Shown piece by piece: positions 57,187-57,317 of a DNA stretch of 57,317 nucleotides; within the stretch, counting starts at the first letter, position 1; the number at the start of each line of letters is the position of its first letter. The notes below the pieces were generated by a model. It searched no databases, had not been told where the DNA came from, and saw only the letters and a list, made by a program, of their open reading frames with translations. This DNA comes from Giesbergeria sp. (GTDB taxonomy: Bacteria; Pseudomonadota; Gammaproteobacteria; Burkholderiales; Burkholderiaceae_C). Position numbers and translations under genes: made by a program. The DNA lies in assembly GCA_017985015.1 (NCBI GenBank), contig JAGNYI010000018.1:1-57317 (forward strand), read 5' to 3'.

Positions 57187-57317
57187 TTAGGTGTCGCATC
57201 CCGGACGATCATAAGGACGCTTGTTAAACAAATGCGGGTGCGATTGGTGCCATTCTTTCATGGCTTGCATCGGCGTCTTGCTCTTCAAGGCTGACTGCGG
57301 CAACTGGTGGTTGTACA
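57187..57317 (-). CDS. IS481-type transposase, C-terminal part only (runs off the window)
   Basis: On the minus strand the last 42 complete codons read Y-N-H-Q-L-P-Q-S-A-L-K-S-K-T-P-M-Q-A and, further on, H-P-H-L-F-N-K-R-P-Y-D-R-P-G-C-D-T before TAA. This is the typical end of IS481-family (DDE) transposases. No terminal inverted repeat is recognisable between the stop and the REP-like hairpin, so the left end of the element may be eroded. Whether the full gene is intact lies outside the window. Confidence 0.8.
   Translation of the reverse strand, partial: YNHQLPQSALKSKTPMQAMKEWHQSHPHLFNKRPYDRPGCDT

Overview
The window reads as chromosomal DNA of a betaproteobacterium, most likely family Comamonadaceae (Acidovorax/Simplicispira/Alicycliphilus neighbourhood). 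Grounds: high GC, an Omp32-type porin, a full dcw cluster preceded by hslVU, a DksA with a long Ala/Lys/Pro-rich N-terminus, a dapF-DUF484-xerC block, and two families of dispersed intergenic repeats of the kind I associate with this family. The assignment is inference from gene content and style; no search was run.

Layout. 1-4782 (minus): a peptide-type ABC transporter operon (permease, M20 amidohydrolase, binding protein, second permease running to the edge). 5026-6730 (minus): a porin with its own terminator and probable promoter, then an OsmC-family protein. 6837-10093 (plus): a candidate small RNA or leader, ilvA, and the cobalamin pair cobS-cobC. 10095-14054 (minus): a chemoreceptor, then thiC with a TPP riboswitch. 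14079-33292 (minus): a 58-residue membrane protein, lpxC, and the division and wall cluster, transcribed mraZ-rsmH-ftsL-ftsI-murE-murF-mraY-murD-ftsW-murG-murC-ddlB-ftsQ-ftsA-ftsZ-lpxC, with a promoter overlapped by four 10-bp-spaced MraZ-type boxes. 33454-42294 (minus): hslVU, a two-STAS protein, single-Cys dksA, a COG0523 GTPase, xerC, DUF484 and dapF. 42393-54117 (mostly plus): a GST, a NUDIX-metallo-beta-lactamase fusion, a pseudouridine-synthase-like protein lacking the catalytic Asp, rnpB (minus), a methyltransferase, cysK, a ybhP-clsB-ybhN type lipid operon, and an oxidoreductase coupled to a SUMF1-domain lipoprotein. 54122-56902 (minus): htpX, DUF3025, pyrC. The right edge enters an IS481-type transposase end (minus).

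How it works together. The core is peptidoglycan synthesis and division: MurC-F build the UDP-muramoyl pentapeptide, with DapF supplying meso-DAP and DdlB supplying D-Ala-D-Ala; MraY and MurG make lipid II; FtsW/FtsI polymerise it at the septum organised by FtsZ, FtsA, FtsQ and FtsL. LpxC adds the committed step of lipid A synthesis. Most cluster genes overlap by 4 bp, so translation is probably coupled throughout.

The most unusual signals are: (1) a dispersed palindromic element that sits between genes and also, apparently in frame, inside murG, murD, murE, cobC and the NUDIX-MBL gene; (2) an 83-bp duplication at the ftsW/murG junction that creates a 28-codon mini-ORF and preserves the ATGA overlaps on both sides; (3) a MITE-like element with CTAG flanks between ftsZ and lpxC; (4) a pseudouridine synthase homologue missing its catalytic Asp; (5) a small-RNA-like unit upstream of ilvA.
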